Source of the DNA: Gammaproteobacteria bacterium (ex Lamellibrachia satsuma)
GTDB lineage: Bacteria; Pseudomonadota; Gammaproteobacteria; Chromatiales; Chromatiaceae
Direction: 5' to 3'
Assembly: GCA_019623805.1 (NCBI GenBank)
Contig: CP053680.1
Location: 1,714,001 to 1,778,000, forward strand
Length of the DNA stretch: 64,000 nucleotides
Shown here: one piece after another, positions 63,991 through 64,000 of the stretch
Position numbering within the stretch: position 1 is the stretch's first letter
Layout: the number at the start of each line of letters is the position of its first letter
Notes under the pieces: model-generated
What the model saw: only the letters and a program-made list of their open reading frames with translations
The model's database searches: none
Told to the model about the DNA's origin: nothing
Translations under genes and position numbers: made by a program

Positions 63991-64000
63991 AGGTTCAAAT

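Noticed and set aside
63991..64000. tRNA or tuf expected upstream of secE
   Set aside because: Only ten bases remain in the window; nothing can be supported.

Overview
The window looks like the chromosome of a sulfur-oxidising gammaproteobacterium. Three things point there: the ribosomal and RNA polymerase proteins match gammaproteobacterial lengths and motifs, the macromolecular-synthesis operons come in the classical order, and at 24.9 kb there is a small secreted Gly/Tyr/Pro-rich protein of the sulfur globule type, the envelope protein of intracellular sulfur stores. An NnrS-type membrane protein next to it fits a nitrogen-oxide-exposed, denitrifying sulfur oxidiser. Many insertion sequences and fresh pseudogenes suggest a genome under relaxed selection, such as a symbiont or a recently reshaped lineage. 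I cannot name the species.

Region 1 (1-5.6 kb, minus strand) is a signalling cluster. In transcription order it holds an exported protein built almost wholly from about 16 copies of a TPS(D/E)V(F/Y) repeat, a sensor diguanylate cyclase overlapping it by 4 bases, a PstS-like periplasmic binding protein, and a methyl-accepting chemotaxis protein cut by the window edge. An IS3-family element lies directly against the start of the repeat gene.

Region 2 (5.6-20 kb) is an unstable accessory stretch: an IS3 element, an AhpD-like gene remnant, an RND efflux pump (adaptor plus transporter), a MITE-like element, two different IS630-superfamily elements, a tag gene broken by one nonsense codon, a TrmO/TsaA-like protein with a signal peptide, and an IS21 element inserted in the last codons of nadE. 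A stretch carrying the upstream region and first codons of rsmA (ksgA) occurs three times here: two decayed copies (7.55 and 15.56 kb) and the intact one at 19.9 kb.

Region 3 (20-33.8 kb) is mostly housekeeping: rsmA, lon, nnrS, the sulfur globule gene, a frameshifted unknown gene, ssb, a YajR-like MFS transporter, uvrA, a second copy of the first IS630 element, and a SAM-hydrolase (DUF62) gene whose 3' end was cut by that IS. Short palindromic intergenic repeats follow lon, the frameshifted gene and uvrA.

Region 4 (33.8-64 kb, all minus strand) is the conserved block secE-nusG-rplKAJL-rpoBC-rpsLG-fusA-tuf, then the S10, spc and alpha operons down to rplQ. Most of these genes are tightly packed. 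Visible control sites are a stem set between nusG and rplK, a long L10-type leader before rplJ, a hairpin between rplL and rpoB, a terminator after rpoC, a near-consensus promoter before rpsL, and a strong terminator after rplQ. I saw no tRNA, rRNA or CRISPR array.
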